DNA of 5,686 nt from Alphaproteobacteria bacterium (lineage in GTDB: Bacteria; Pseudomonadota; Alphaproteobacteria; Micavibrionales; UBA2020): contig JAGXAX010000104.1 in assembly GCA_018971405.1 (NCBI GenBank), forward strand, positions 1-5,686, read 5' to 3'. Both the position numbers and the translations under genes were made by a program. The notes beneath the pieces were generated by a model. It did no database searches and was not told the origin of the DNA. It saw nothing but the letters and a program-made list of their open reading frames with translations. The first letter of the stretch is position 1; the number at the start of each line of letters is the position of its first letter. This document shows, piece after piece, positions 5,362-5,686 of the stretch.

Positions 5362-5686
5362 ATGTCAAGCGCGCACCGCAAAATCATCATCGCCGTCGAT
5401 GGCCCCGCCGCAAGCGGCAAAGGCACCTTCGCCAAGGGGCTGGCGCAGCGGCTCGGCTATGCCTACCTCGACACCGGCGCGATTTACCGCATGATATCGC
5501 ATGAAGTGCTGGAGCGCGGCGGCGACCCCGCGAAGATCGGGGACGTTCTGCCGGTGCTGCAAACGTTGAAATATCCGCTGCCGTCCTCCGCGCTGGAAGA
5601 TCCCGCCCTGCGCGCGCCGCAGGTCGAGGCCGCGACGCCGCTGGTCGGCGCGATGCCGGAGGCGCAGGCCGCAGTGCGCGCTTATC
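5362..5686 (+). CDS. cmk: Cytidylate kinase (CMP/dCMP kinase), C-terminus cut by window edge
   Basis: Transfers phosphate from ATP to CMP or dCMP in pyrimidine nucleotide supply. Only the first 108 codons are in the window; the family is usually about 210-230 residues. The P-loop GPAASGKGT is at 14-22, and YLDTGAIYR at 35-43 is the conserved CMP kinase segment following it. The region [23 protein letters not shown] near 80-104 corresponds to the NMP-binding insert of the family, although the Ser and Arg normally found there appear replaced. ATG at 5362 is the first start after an in-frame TAA at 5350; no clear Shine-Dalgarno sequence precedes it. In many alphaproteobacteria cmk is followed by rpsA; what follows here is outside the window. 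Confidence 0.93.
   Translation, partial: MSSAHRKIIIAVDGPAASGKGTFAKGLAQRLGYAYLDTGAIYRMISHEVLERGGDPAKIGDVLPVLQTLKYPLPSSALEDPALRAPQVEAATPLVGAMPEAQAAVRAY

Overview
The window is GC-rich, with AT-rich islands confined to the promoter regions. It looks like chromosomal DNA of an alphaproteobacterium-like Gram-negative. That placement is inferred from the style of the cytidylate kinase, M32 carboxypeptidase and prephenate-dehydratase-like proteins; no rRNA or other taxonomic marker is present. No tRNA, rRNA, CRISPR array, transposase or long repeat was seen.

Layout: (1) 1-1310, minus strand: an M32-family zinc carboxypeptidase with its C-terminal end cut off by the window edge. (2) 1311-1490: an AT-rich divergent promoter region with a good sigma70-type promoter for the peptidase and a plausible one for the next operon, the latter overlapped by a perfect 6+3+6 palindrome. 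(3) 1491-3845, plus strand: a tight two-gene operon encoding a MotA/ExbB/TolQ-type channel protein with a roughly 300-residue helical tail, followed by a MotB/OmpA-type partner with a single membrane helix. Together they have the architecture of the ZorA-ZorB motor of Zorya anti-phage systems. (4) 3889-5261, minus strand: a two-gene operon of a beta-carbonic anhydrase followed 5 nt later by a short, motif-degenerate prephenate-dehydratase-like protein without an ACT domain. (5) 5262-5361: a second divergent AT-rich region. (6) 5362-5686, plus strand: the first half of cytidylate kinase (cmk).

The main point of interest is the ZorAB-like pair. It is a complete proton-driven, peptidoglycan-anchored motor unit by motif (channel segments, plug/proton Asp, OmpA-type wall-binding domain, long cytoplasmic tail). 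It is nevertheless closed in on both sides by metabolic genes on the opposite strand, with no room for ZorC, ZorD, ZorE or any other nuclease or helicase effector. It is therefore either a minimal or orphan defence motor whose effector lies elsewhere, or a stator-like machine with a different job. The surrounding genes (peptidase, carbonic anhydrase, PDT-like protein, CMP kinase) have no evident functional link to it.
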